Positions 12,872 to 22,737 of a DNA stretch of 64,000 nucleotides are shown one piece after another (the first letter of the stretch is position 1; each line of letters starts with the position of its first letter). The notes under the pieces are model-generated. The model searched no databases, had not been told where the DNA came from, and saw only the letters and a program-made list of their open reading frames with translations. The stretch is from NCBI GenBank assembly GCA_023055505.1, contig JALIRH010000062.1, positions 2,049,115 through 2,113,114 of the forward strand. Reading direction: 5' to 3'. Position numbers and translations under genes: made by a program. The DNA is from Callipepla californica brunnescens. Taxonomy: Eukaryota; Chordata; Aves; Galliformes; Odontophoridae.

Positions 12872-14011
12872 TCCAAATTGTAATGAAACCTATCATTTCA
12901 AAGCAGTTCATTAAAGCGATTGGGATGTTGCCTGACAAATCTATGCCATTTGTGGTAAAGATTCATATTTATGCCTTCCTCCTATATTTCTCTTGATGAT
13001 AGAAAGACCTGATCCCCGACATTCTGATTTTAAGAGATATCTTACTGACTGAACTAAGATCATAAACTGGGTTTGAAATAATTTCCTCAAATGAAGATTA
13101 ATTAGGGAATTATATTCAAAAAAAAGCTAGATAGCTGTTTAATCAAATACATATTTTAAGCATAAATATTTATTGAAAAACATTTATTGTTCCATTGTTT
13201 TTAAATAAGTTTATTTATTTCATTGGTTATTTTTGAATGCTAAATGAAGGAAATGGAAGTGGCACTCAGATTTTATTTTATCAATGTAAGATGGTACTCC
13301 ACTTCAAGGCAAAATTTTAGAGGTAAAGTTTTGATTTCATAATCTGCAGATCATCACTGGCCACCTGTCTGTTGAAGTCATGATACCATTAGCAAAAACA
13401 CAGTGGAATTCAGGGTATTTTTACATTATTATGTAAAACAACACAACCAAATGAATCAACCAAACAAAAAAATGAAATCAAAATGCACATGTAGAGAAAC
13501 GAGCGACAAAAATATGCTTTCATGCAATTAGGATGTTTTCATTGAATGAAGAATTTATAAATACAACATGTTCTACTGAACTGCGATGGGATTCAGTCAT
13601 CTCAGCAACAGTGAAAATATTAAATCAAAATAAAAACAATCAAAACAACTCAGCAACAATCAAAACATCAGTATGCTACTTACACTCTCCTGGCTGAAAC
13701 CAGGACAAGGGGAGGGCACAGTGCAGTGCCAGCTCCGCCTCTCATGCCTGCCACACACACTCAGCTAAATCATTGCCCTGAGTAGTACATGCTACATGTG
13801 CTTTTGTCACTTTATATGAGCAGAGCACAGTGATTACCCATAATAGTACTTCAACCTATTGATTGTCATCTCAAAATAAAACAGAACCCCTTAAAATAAA
13901 AGTTGTAGGTGAAGGAAGTGCATTCAGTGAAAACTCAGCAAATGAGTACTTCTTTGTTGAGAAAAATAATATTGGCATTATGCTTAATTTTTAAGGAAAT
14001 GTTGTCTGTTT
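12872..14011 (+). repeat. copy A of a 1.14-kb duplicated segment
   Basis: From 'tccaaattgtaatgaaacc' (12872) to 'aaggaaatgttgtc' (ends 14006) the sequence is present again at 35145-36288 in the same orientation. By eye the right 740 bp differ at only about 2% of positions, while the left 400 bp carry clearly more substitutions and several indels. It is not CR1, LTR or mariner, has no inverted termini, and has no open frame shared by both copies. A locally GC-richer block, with 'gaaaccaggacaaggggagg' at 13696, sits inside. It could be a segmental duplication or a low-copy repeat family I do not recognise. Confidence 0.9.
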
Positions 14012-17000
14012 TCACAGAAAAATTGGTTGCATCTCTGCTCCCCATGTGACTAAAAGGGGTGGACCAAGTGTGGGTAGAGTCACCATGGACTCATACTGGG
14101 ATCACCTGCTGAAGGGAGTGTGTCACTTGGATCTGGGTTCCTTCTTGTGCAGGAGTGTTGGATACCTAGAGAGCACCTTCACCAACTGGATGAGTTCAGC
14201 TCTTCTCTTTTTTTTATATGCCTTTTGGCTTACATATTAATACTTTGCCTGGTATCACTGAGAACCTGTCAGAAGAGTTTTTATTTCTTTATAAGCAGAA
14301 CACTATCGTAAAGGAAAATATTCAGTTGACATAAATTCAGTTTTCAAATGGAATGCGTAAAGTTGCCATCATAGAGAAATCAAATTTTTTATCTTCTCTC
14401 TTTACAAGAGTTTTGTAAGACCTATGTCATTAGTAAAAACTTCTGTCACAATTACACCTTATTTGTATCACTGATTTTTCAAATTACATACAATTGAAAA
14501 CAACTATTTTCAAGGATGAAACGGAGGGAGAGTAAAATTTCTTCAATAATCTGAGAAACACCTTGTGAACTCACTTTAAGATTGCAACCACTTCCATCAA
14601 ACCAGTCTGATGCATTAGTTTCACAACAAGTATATAAAAATATTCCACTAGTATTTTTTGTTACTCTATTTTTCATTGTTTTAATAATAACAAAAAAATA
14701 ACAAAGCTTTATTTTTTACATACTTTATTCTATAGTTTACTTGTAGTTTATGATAATTCCTCTTCATTCAGTTCACTCTAGGCAAGCCACAGCTTAGTTT
14801 TAACGAATTTAAAAATACAAAACTACAAGATAGTCCTGTCTCTTATTCCACACTAGATCTGTAGCTATTTTTGAAGGTGCGATTACTCCTGACTGAACAC
14901 TATGAAAAAGCCTTATATACATCATAATATAACCAGCCTGTGAAATTCTGAGGATCTCGATGTGGAGCTGTTGCATACAGAAGAGATAAACTATAAGTTA
15001 ATATGCTGCAAAAAGAGAAACTTAAATATAAATTTGTTTTTTCAGAAAAGTGGTTGTCTCAATGAAAAAAATGGGAAATCGCAGGCTTAGATTATGCAGG
15101 ATTCTATCACTCAAACAGGAAAAAAAAATGCAACAAACAGATAAAGTGAGCAATTTTACTGCAGTAATAACACCTCTTAGGTTCGAAGAAATTTCTAAGC
15201 AAATAGACAAGAACCAGTCTTATGAATGTATGTAAACAAAAAACCAGACAAACTGAGAGACAGCTTTCCTTTCTGATTTTATTGATTAAAATTGTTCTCA
15301 GTGATTTGGAATAGGGGGTGGGGAAGGCATGACAGGCATTTTATTCTGCTGAAAATAATAGAAAGCTTTGCTCTAATATTATAGTAGAGGGGTAATTTGA
15401 TCATGATCTTCATATTTAATTTATCATCATAACACCAATTTGTTAAGTACACATTTTTAATGTGCAAGTGCAGTTATGTAGTACAGAGGAAATGATTTTC
15501 CTGACAACTGTACTGTCAGAAACTGGAACTAGACTCTTCAGAACCATCTTTTATATACTTTTTATGAAGGAAAGGTAAAGGAAATGAATTTTTTTTAGAA
15601 TTTGATTCAGTTGCAGTAATCTTGAGAGTATACAAAACATGGAATACTTCAACAAGAAAAGAATCACTCCCACCATCACCTAAGTAGCATACTGAAACAA
15701 ATGTAGCCCAATATCATTATTTAATATGCAATTCCTAAATGATATTTATCTCTCAATAATTTTAATACAATGCTGCAGAAACATCAGGTTTAGGGCCTTT
15801 TTGCCTCCAGATTTTCCTGCATAGTAGGCATACACTGGAGTGTATTTGTATTTATATTTTTATTGAAAGGTAGATTACATGCTTTCAGAAAATAACAACT
15901 CATTTTAAATATGAAATATTTCAGTCCTCAGTAGTCTGATAACATACCTGTCATTTCATAGCTCTTTCACTGAGCTCTACATGCTGATCATACTGATTTA
16001 AAATGACTGTCAGCTGGGGAAGGAAATATATATTTGGGGATTTGAGTCTTTCTGTTCGAACTTAAATTTGTTGGCAAAGCAGCTGGAAGAAGGTTGTTTG
16101 TATGTTTCTTTTTAAGAAAGCATCAATCATAAGAGAATGACATATATTCTAACAAAATTAATTTATTTTTGATATTTAAAAGTTTTCTGAATCTGAAAAG
16201 GAAATGACTACTGTAACAGTCTTCGCCACTATGCAAAACAACAGATATCTACAACTCAGATGGCTCCATCATTCTTTTTTAGGCTTTCCAGTATGTGTCT
16301 GCTTTGAGAAGGAGCTTTTTCACTCCTTTGTCTGAAGACATCTCAGCAGCAATTCACAGCCTACAAATCAGAAATGTAAAGAGACAGCAAAACGTATCAC
16401 TGGTAATCTACTTGCCCAGGTGTTTAAAATTTAGGAGCTATGAAACGGCAGGCTTCATAGTTTAGGGCCAGATTTTTGATATTTTTTAAATATCTTTTAT
16501 ATAGCTTTTATAATAATGTTTTAACACTGTAATAGTCTTGTTCACAACAAACTAATGGGAAACAAAACTACATGACTTAGAAATTTCAGGTTGTCTTCTT
16601 CTGATCTTAAATATTGTCAAGGAAGGCCAGTCAGGAGTAATATATGACATTAGGAATAGTAAATTCAATCGGAGTGAGACTGAAGAAACAATAGCATATT
16701 TTTCTTTATGGTATAGTACTAACCTCTCTTCTCAAAGCATGACTGCTCACTTAATGTTTATTCTAATCCTTCTACTCATTATCACGTATTTCTAATGTTT
16801 CTTGTCTCATCAGATTAAGTTAAGAGATTTCTACCTTCTAGGAGCAACAACAGATGATACGTAAATAAGATTAAACGTCTTCACTTAAGGAATACAGAAA
16901 ATTGAGGATTTTCTTATATTTTTCTCCCTGCTTGTATAATATAGAGATGTACATAAATTACATGTGTCTGTGCTGATGTTTGGTTAAGCTTACATTAGAG

Positions 17001-17184
17001 AAAAACTGACCAGTCCACTACATCACAGGCTGTAAAAAGCTTATTATGTATCTCTGTAAAAACTATTTCCACCCTCTAAAAGAACAAGTGTGAAGTTAGA
17101 TTTATGATTCAGAAGTTCCTTCCTTCAATAAGACGTCTTGACCTATGGTTAAGGGGTGAGCTGTCAGTTGATCACATTGCATTT
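14012..17184. other. AT-rich sequence, no gene recognised
   Basis: No repeat or coding signature could be supported. The segment 14040-14240 is less AT-rich and holds two overlapping frames of 63-64 residues without recognisable domains. The rest is unique-looking AT-rich DNA. Confidence 0.5.
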
Positions 17185-17525
17185 GTGTGACGTTACCTCA
17201 AGTACCGTGAGTGATTTTGGATGCCACAATATAAGAATGACATAAAACTGTTAGAGTGTCTGAAGAAGAGGATAAAGGTGATAAAGGAGAATACTTTTGT
17301 GGAATGACTTATATTCATCTTACATAAGAAAAAGCAATCTGCAGCTTCCACATGACTAGGAATGGATGAGAAGGTGCTGATCCCTTCACTCTCGTGACAG
17401 CAATAGGACTCAGGGGAGTGGCATGAGGTTACAGCAGGGAAGGGTGAGATTGAATATTAGGAAATGGTTCTTCTCTGAAATGTTAGTAAGAAGCTGTAAC
17501 AAGCTTCCCAAGGAGATGTTTATCG
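17185..17525 (+). mobile_element. diverged CR1 ORF2 C-terminus and 3' region
   Basis: 'tggatgccacaatataagaa' (17219) and the following 'gacataaaactgttagagtg' match the CR1 segment encoding [16 protein letters not shown]. Further on, 'gacagcaataggactcaggggagtgg' and 'gggtgagattgaatattaggaa' match the 3' end of ORF2. It stops before the tail. It is directly followed by a second CR1 piece that restarts upstream in ORF2, so these are two insertions or a rearranged one. Confidence 0.78.
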
Positions 17526-17534
17526 TAATGTCAA

Positions 17535-18108
17535 CTTGACATTAACTGCCAAGAAGGGTAAAAAGGATGATCATGGGAACTAACAAACTTTCAGTCTCAT
17601 CTCTGTGCCAGAAAAGATCATGGCACAGATCCTCCTGGAATATATGCTAAGGCTCTTGAAAGACAGGATGTAATATGGGAGAATCGGCGTGGCTTCATCA
17701 AGGACAAATCCTGCTTAACCAACATAGTGGCCTTCTATAATGGTCTAACTGTTTCAAAGAACAAGGGAAGAGCCACTAGTGTAATCTAACTGGACATCAG
17801 TCAGATATTTGAAACAGTACCCCACAATATCCTTCTCATCAAACAGGAAAGATACAGATTTGATGAGGGGCCTGTTTGATGGACAAGTGCTATAAAGGGG
17901 AGCTACAGGAAAGGGGGACACAAATTCTTTAATAGTTTCTGTGGTGACAGAACAAGTGGAAATGGTTTCAAGCTTAAAGAGGGTACTTTTAGGTTAGATA
18001 TGAGGAATATTATTTTACAGTGAGGATAGTGAGCTATTGGAAAAGGTTGATCAGAGCTATGGTAGATGCCCTGTCCCTGGAGTCTTCCAAGGTGAGGCTA
18101 GATCTGTT
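17535..18108 (+). mobile_element. CR1 ORF2 fragment with internal deletion
   Basis: 17553-17890 is a degenerate reverse-transcriptase core on the plus strand. It carries the equivalents of SLTSVPGKIM ('ctcatctctgtgccagaaaa', 17597), the HGFTKG region ('cgtggcttcatcaaggacaa', 17687) and the AFDTVPHN region ('gaaacagtaccccacaatat', 17811). At about 17890 it jumps to the ORF2 end and 3' UTR-type sequence ('gacagaacaagtggaaatgg', 'ggttagatatgaggaatatt', 'gatgccctgtccctggagtc'). About half of ORF2 is missing. It contains stops and is inactive. An LTR fragment abuts its right edge. Confidence 0.82.
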
Positions 18109-18510
18109 GAGAAGGAAAGATAAAACTGCATGCAAGTCTCTAGACTGCCTCTTTTTTTTGCTGCTCCTCCTGTCAGTGTGTGCTCCCTAGCCATCTCACC
18201 TTCAGCTTTAGAGTAAGGCCTTCAGTTTTGAACACTCTCTCATTTCATTTGATTTATTAATTCCAATTCCAATTATGCTGTATTATATTGTGTTACCATG
18301 CATTCCAATATCATATTTAATAAATTAACTTTCCTCCTCAGGTAGCTGCTACATTTTTGTTTTTAGGCCTATCTCTCAATCCTTCTTCTTCTCCCTTTTC
18401 CCCTTTTCCCTTTCCCCTTTCCCCTTTCCTGGGGTATGGGTCTATAGATCCCCCTGTTCAATTTATCACAAAACTGGGCCAAATATGCCTGTAAACCACT
18501 GAACTGCCAA
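18109..18510 (+). mobile_element. ERV LTR fragment, 5'-truncated
   Basis: It matches the 3' two-thirds of the complete LTRs: 'gaaagataaaactgc', 'tcaccttcagctttagagtaaggcc', the 'ttgatttattaattccaattcc' region, an AATAAA at 18331-18336 in 'tatttaataaattaactttc', a long CCCTTTT tract and 'cctggggtatgggtctatag'. The 3' terminus is degenerate, so the end is approximate. The first roughly 170 bp of the LTR are absent, cut at the CR1 junction. Confidence 0.82.
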
Positions 18511-19379
18511 CCCCTCACACACCTTTTTGGGGGATCCAGTGGGCCTGTGAGCCCACTGTCCCCCCCACTGTCACAGACACAGATAGATCTAGAGATAACT
18601 CCATGACAATACTACTTCATTAAGTTCATTCTTAGAGATTCATAGGGTGATTCACACTGTCTGAGGCGTGGGGATATCTCCAGTCTCACCCCTTCTCAGA
18701 ACAGGCTCAGGGCTCAAATCAGGCTGCTCAAAACTTCTCACAGCCAGGAGGTGTAACTCCACAAAGTGAAATCTGCCCACCTTGCCTGGGTCCCAGATCC
18801 ATGGTCAGAGTGTACTAGAGGCAAAAAGACTTCATCTCCAGCCTGAGTCTCTCACCTTGTCTCATGCTGCTGCTTCATACACACTCACCACACACCACAT
18901 AAAGAACCTGGCTGAATCTCTCCATCCCCTCCCACCCGTACCAGGCCTGCAGTTCTGTGCCTCTAAAGCTCTCTCCCAGTTGAACTAGCTGAAGCAGCAG
19001 CACAGATGTTCCTCCAGCCCCTGCTCAGTGGATCCTGCTGATTTTATTCCAGTTTATCTATATATTTCTAGTACTGGAGATGTGAAACTAGGCAGTGTGC
19101 CTACATTGTGTTCTCTGATGGTAGAGAAGTCTCAAATCTTCTCACATGAGCTGCTGTCCCTTTCAGATGCTAAACAATTGTCCCTTGCTAAGCTCACTAT
19201 CCAGCAAGGCCCAGGGCTGTCTCCACAATCCAGTTCCCCAGTTCTGCTGGATCCAGTGTTCTGTTGCTGCAAGGCTCTGTTTTCTGGAGACAGGCTTAGG
19301 TGAATTTCATAGAGCCTCTGTTGACCCTTTCCTTCTGCCTGTCCATGTCTCCCAGAAGGCAGAAGGTCATCAGCTGTAT
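18511..19379. other. GC-richer block of unknown origin after the LTR fragment
   Basis: This about 870-bp block is clearly less AT-rich than its surroundings and C-rich on the plus strand. Overlapping frames of 68-92 residues (18782-18988, 19028-19303, 19146-19415, 19300-19578) exist but show no recognisable domain. It directly follows an LTR 3' end and begins 'cacacctttttgggggatcc', so leftover internal ERV sequence is possible. I see no gag, protease or polymerase motif, so this stays unproven. Confidence 0.4.
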
Positions 19380-19500
19380 TCACTCAACTGCTCTTGTTGT
19401 CATCAGCAAAGCTAATGCACATGCCTTCCATCCTCTCTTTCAGGTAACAGACAGAAATATCAATAGGACAAGTCCCAGAATAAGCTATGCCATACCCAAA
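19380..19500 (-). mobile_element. old CR1 ORF2 fragment
   Basis: 'ttgttgtcatcagcaaagctaatgcac' (19395) followed by 'ctctctttcaggtaacagac' and 'atatcaataggacaagtccc' aligns with the reverse complement of the CR1 segment that encodes [13 protein letters not shown]...[10 protein letters not shown] (compare 38160-38260). It is very diverged and short. Confidence 0.6.
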
Positions 19501-19564
19501 TTGTTATCAGCTTCTGGGCAGAGTACAGCTCATCAGTCATGGCCCTTACATCTTGACCAGCCAA

Positions 19565-19655
19565 TTATAGAATCGTAAAATTTTCTGAGATGGATTCCAC
19601 TAGCAAGGAACACTAACTCCAACCCTTGCCTCCACATACAACCATCTAAAAATCA
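19565..19655 (-). mobile_element. CR1 3' end scrap
   Basis: 'tatagaatcgtaaaattttctgagatgg...aaggaacactaactccaaccc' matches the reverse complement of a CR1 3' UTR, as in 6535-6605. It is about 90 bp and decayed. Confidence 0.62.
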
Positions 19656-19671
19656 AACTGCATAGGTAGTA

Positions 19672-19740
19672 GAACAAGGAGTTGGACTCAATGATCTTTA
19701 TGTGTCCCTTGCAATTCAGAATATTCTGATTTTATGCTTC
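19672..19740 (+). mobile_element. CR1 3' end scrap, opposite strand
   Basis: 'aaggagttggactcaatgatctttatgtgtcccttgcaattcagaatattctgatttta' is a plus-strand CR1 3' terminus. It lies 17 bp from a minus-strand CR1 terminus, so the two scraps are tail to tail. Confidence 0.68.
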
Positions 19741-22285
19741 ATATGCCTGAGAGTATTGTCAGAAAACTTGAACTGCAGTAAGCTTCCTGCTGTGGCCACT
19801 TCAGGTACAGTACGCCCACAAGTACTCCAAACAGCAGTGTTCCTTTTCTATTTTATTCTCTTTCATTGTGGGCAGAAGTACAACAAAAACTGAAGTCTGG
19901 AAGACAGTTTCATTATAAATAGAATAATAAACCTAATAAAATGTCATAAAATGGAAAGAAATGATTATTTGAGTCTATCATTTTCAGTAAGGTACTTGTG
20001 GAGAGTAGAACTTTTTAGAATGTACCTTTCAAATATATGCTGCTGATAGTCTGGAAACTGGAAGAAAAAAAGTAATCTTTCTGCCAACTAAAATATAAAT
20101 ATTTTTTTAGAGATAATTAATTTGAGATAATTTGAGATAATTATTGAGATAAATCAGAAGTGCATTTTCTGCATCCCAGAAAATTCTGCCAGTAAACACT
20201 TTTTATACATCATATTTAAAATCTCTTCTGTAATTACTTCTTCAGATAAACAATTCAAAACAGTCTAAGAAGAATGTTGTATTTGATAATGGTTACATTT
20301 TTAAACTTTTTAAATTTTCTTTTTAGAGATAAGCAATGCAAGAGGACTGGGGATCTTAAAAGTTTGATAATAGAATGCAGATAATTTTGTTATTGGGTCA
20401 GTTGTTCAAATCCACTTTAGGTCAAATCAAATGAAATGCGTTAGTTGCCAGTTAAAAGTCAGTGAGAAAGCTTCAGGATTATAAAAAATGTCATTGAAAT
20501 TTGTAAAATGACAATCAGTTGGCATTCTGTTTACTATTTGTGTAAGCACAGGCTAACTCTCTTGAAAGACTTTCCTGTAGGTTCTTAGGCTGAATCCAGA
20601 TAACAGATAATCTACTCTCAACTTGCTCAAATGTATTCTTCTATGCCTAAGAGATACCAACAAGCTTATTTTCAGATACTTTAAAGTATTTTCAACAGTG
20701 GAGAACTTGAACAAGTTGGGAGCAGAGATGTAAATCTTATTATGCTATGTGTGTCACTGAACACAATGAATTCCCAGCCCATGTGTGAGACTACATTTAC
20801 TTACTATTAAGAATTATTATTTTTAAGAATGTTATTATTTTGGGGAAGTAATCTAAGATACTGGGGTTTTATAAAACTATCAGAGACAGTAGTCTAGTAT
20901 CGTCTCCAAGAAGATAAAGAATTATTGACGATGTTTAGGGAAGTATGAAAATTCTCACCTAATTTCATTAATTACTAAACCCGATTAGCACAAGTGAGCA
21001 GCAATGCACAAAAAAAACCACTAATATTTTCAGAAAAAGAAGTCTGATTCTTACCCTATTTATGCTTAATAATTCAGAAGAAATACTATGGAAGTTGCTA
21101 GAGCTTTGTGTGGAAATTGAAGAATATTTATGATTCGGTTAAGACATTAGAAATTAGAATTAGAAATGTGAAAAATACAGATTCGCTAGTTAGATAGTTT
21201 TTTAAAAAATGGGTAGGTGAGATAGAAGTGCATCATACACTGTAGTTTTTTGAGAATTTAAGTGTAAAGTGAAGCATGTATTAGAAGTGAGGTAATTTTT
21301 TATATAGCAGACACTATTGACAGCTTAGAGTAGCTTGTCATGACATGATGGAAATGCTGTGTGTATTGCCGAGAGTTTTCTGGATAGTACTTATTTCTTC
21401 CTTTTTGTTTTTTCCAATTTTTTTTTTCTACACATTATTATTATTTTTTTTTTTCTTGAGGGCATCAATACAGTGAGACTTCAAAAGCCTTTTAGACAAG
21501 TGTCTCAAAGCTCTGATGTTATTCACTGCTAATAGCAGCAATGCTATAAGCAAAATATCATACGACAGTCCAGTGGGAAAGGAGAGTAAAAGTTGGGGTA
21601 GAGCCTGATAATTTTGAATTATTACCGTTATGTCTGCTGTATCCAAGTATAATTTCACTTGTTTACTTCTCATTAAACCCATCATTCAAAGCTACTGTCT
21701 GCCAAGATAAATGGGTTCATTTTCTGCTTTTCATATTTTGTCACCAGATGATATATATACCACAAAATGAAATAGTAATTTCTAGGTATTACTTTGTATG
21801 TAGAACGTCTGAGTCTGCAAGAATCTATACGAGGCTAGGTAAGATCAGTTTGTAGTAAGACTAAAGAAGTATAAAAATTATCCCCAATTATTATTATTTT
21901 CTATCAAGCTTTGTTTATCAAGAGACATATCCATTAGAAATGACTTTTGAAGAGAATACTTTCTGTAAACATCTTTAGAATTGCAATTATTTTTACAGTT
22001 GTTGACTTCTACTTCATTGGCTGAGTCTCTAAAGTACTTTTGTTCATAGGCTATTCTGAGAAACATGCTTCTCATGTTCTGCTGCGGTAAGTGTTTTTGA
22101 AATTAAATGAGCAACTTTGTCTTTTCAAGTGCAAATACCTTAAAATCACATGTAAGTGGAAATACTTCCCTGACTCTTCAAGATAATGTATAATAAAGAT
22201 AACAGGCTTTTTAGAATAAGAGAGCATAGTTTGCAAAGAACACTGATATCAGAGATTATTAGTAATCTTAAATCTAAATAAAAAT
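19741..22285. other. AT-rich sequence, nothing recognised
   Basis: This is unique-looking AT-rich DNA. A short imperfect repeat of 'tttgagataa' lies at 20120-20150. Frames of 65-85 residues (21428-21685, 21878-22075 minus) carry no domain I can name. No element was identified. Confidence 0.55.
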
Positions 22286-22737
22286 TTCCTCTCCTCTCCT
22301 CTCCTCTCCTCTCCTCTCCTCTCCTCTCCTCTCCTCTCCTCTCCTCTCCTCTCCTCTCCTCTCCTCTCCTCTCCTCTCCTCTCCTCTCCTCTCCTCTCCT
22401 CTCCTCTCCTCTCCTCTCCTCTCCTCTCCTCTCCTCTCCTCTCCTCTCCTCTCCTCTCCTCTCCTCTCCTCTCCTCTCCTCTCCTCTCCTCTCCTCTCCT
22501 CTCCTCTCCTCTCCTCTCCCTCTCCCTCTCCCTCTCCCTCTCCCTCTCCCTCTCCCTCTCCCTCTCCCTCTCCCTCTCCCTCTCCCTCTCCCTCTCCCTC
22601 TCCCTCTCCCTCTCCCTCTCCCTCTCCCTCTCCCTCTCCCTCTCCCTCTCCTCTCCTCTCCTCTCCTCTCCTCTCCTCTCCTCTCCTCTCCTCTCCTCTC
22701 CTCTCCTCTCCTCTCCTCTCCTCTCCTCTCCCTCTCC
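22286..22737. repeat. compound pyrimidine microsatellite (CTCCT)n(CTCCCT)n(CTCCT)n
   Basis: About 450 bp of uninterrupted C/T on the plus strand falls in three blocks. There are about 46 CTCCT pentamers (22286-22515), about 22 CTCCCT hexamers (22516-22646), then about 17 pentamers of the CTCCT class (22647-22731), ending in one hexamer-like unit and a T run. The other strand is pure purine, a known substrate for triplex (H-DNA) formation and replication slippage. Unit counts may be affected by sequencing or assembly. Confidence 0.97.

Noticed and set aside
12841..12872. A runs at the left edges of the duplicated segment as evidence of retroposition
   Set aside because: A poly(A) tail would lie at the 3' end of an insert. 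Here the A run is on the left of plus-strand copies with no inverted orientation, no target-site duplication and no promoter-like start at the other end.
22286..22737. The long repetitive array as a CRISPR array or satellite
   Set aside because: Pentamer and hexamer units without spacers are a simple microsatellite.
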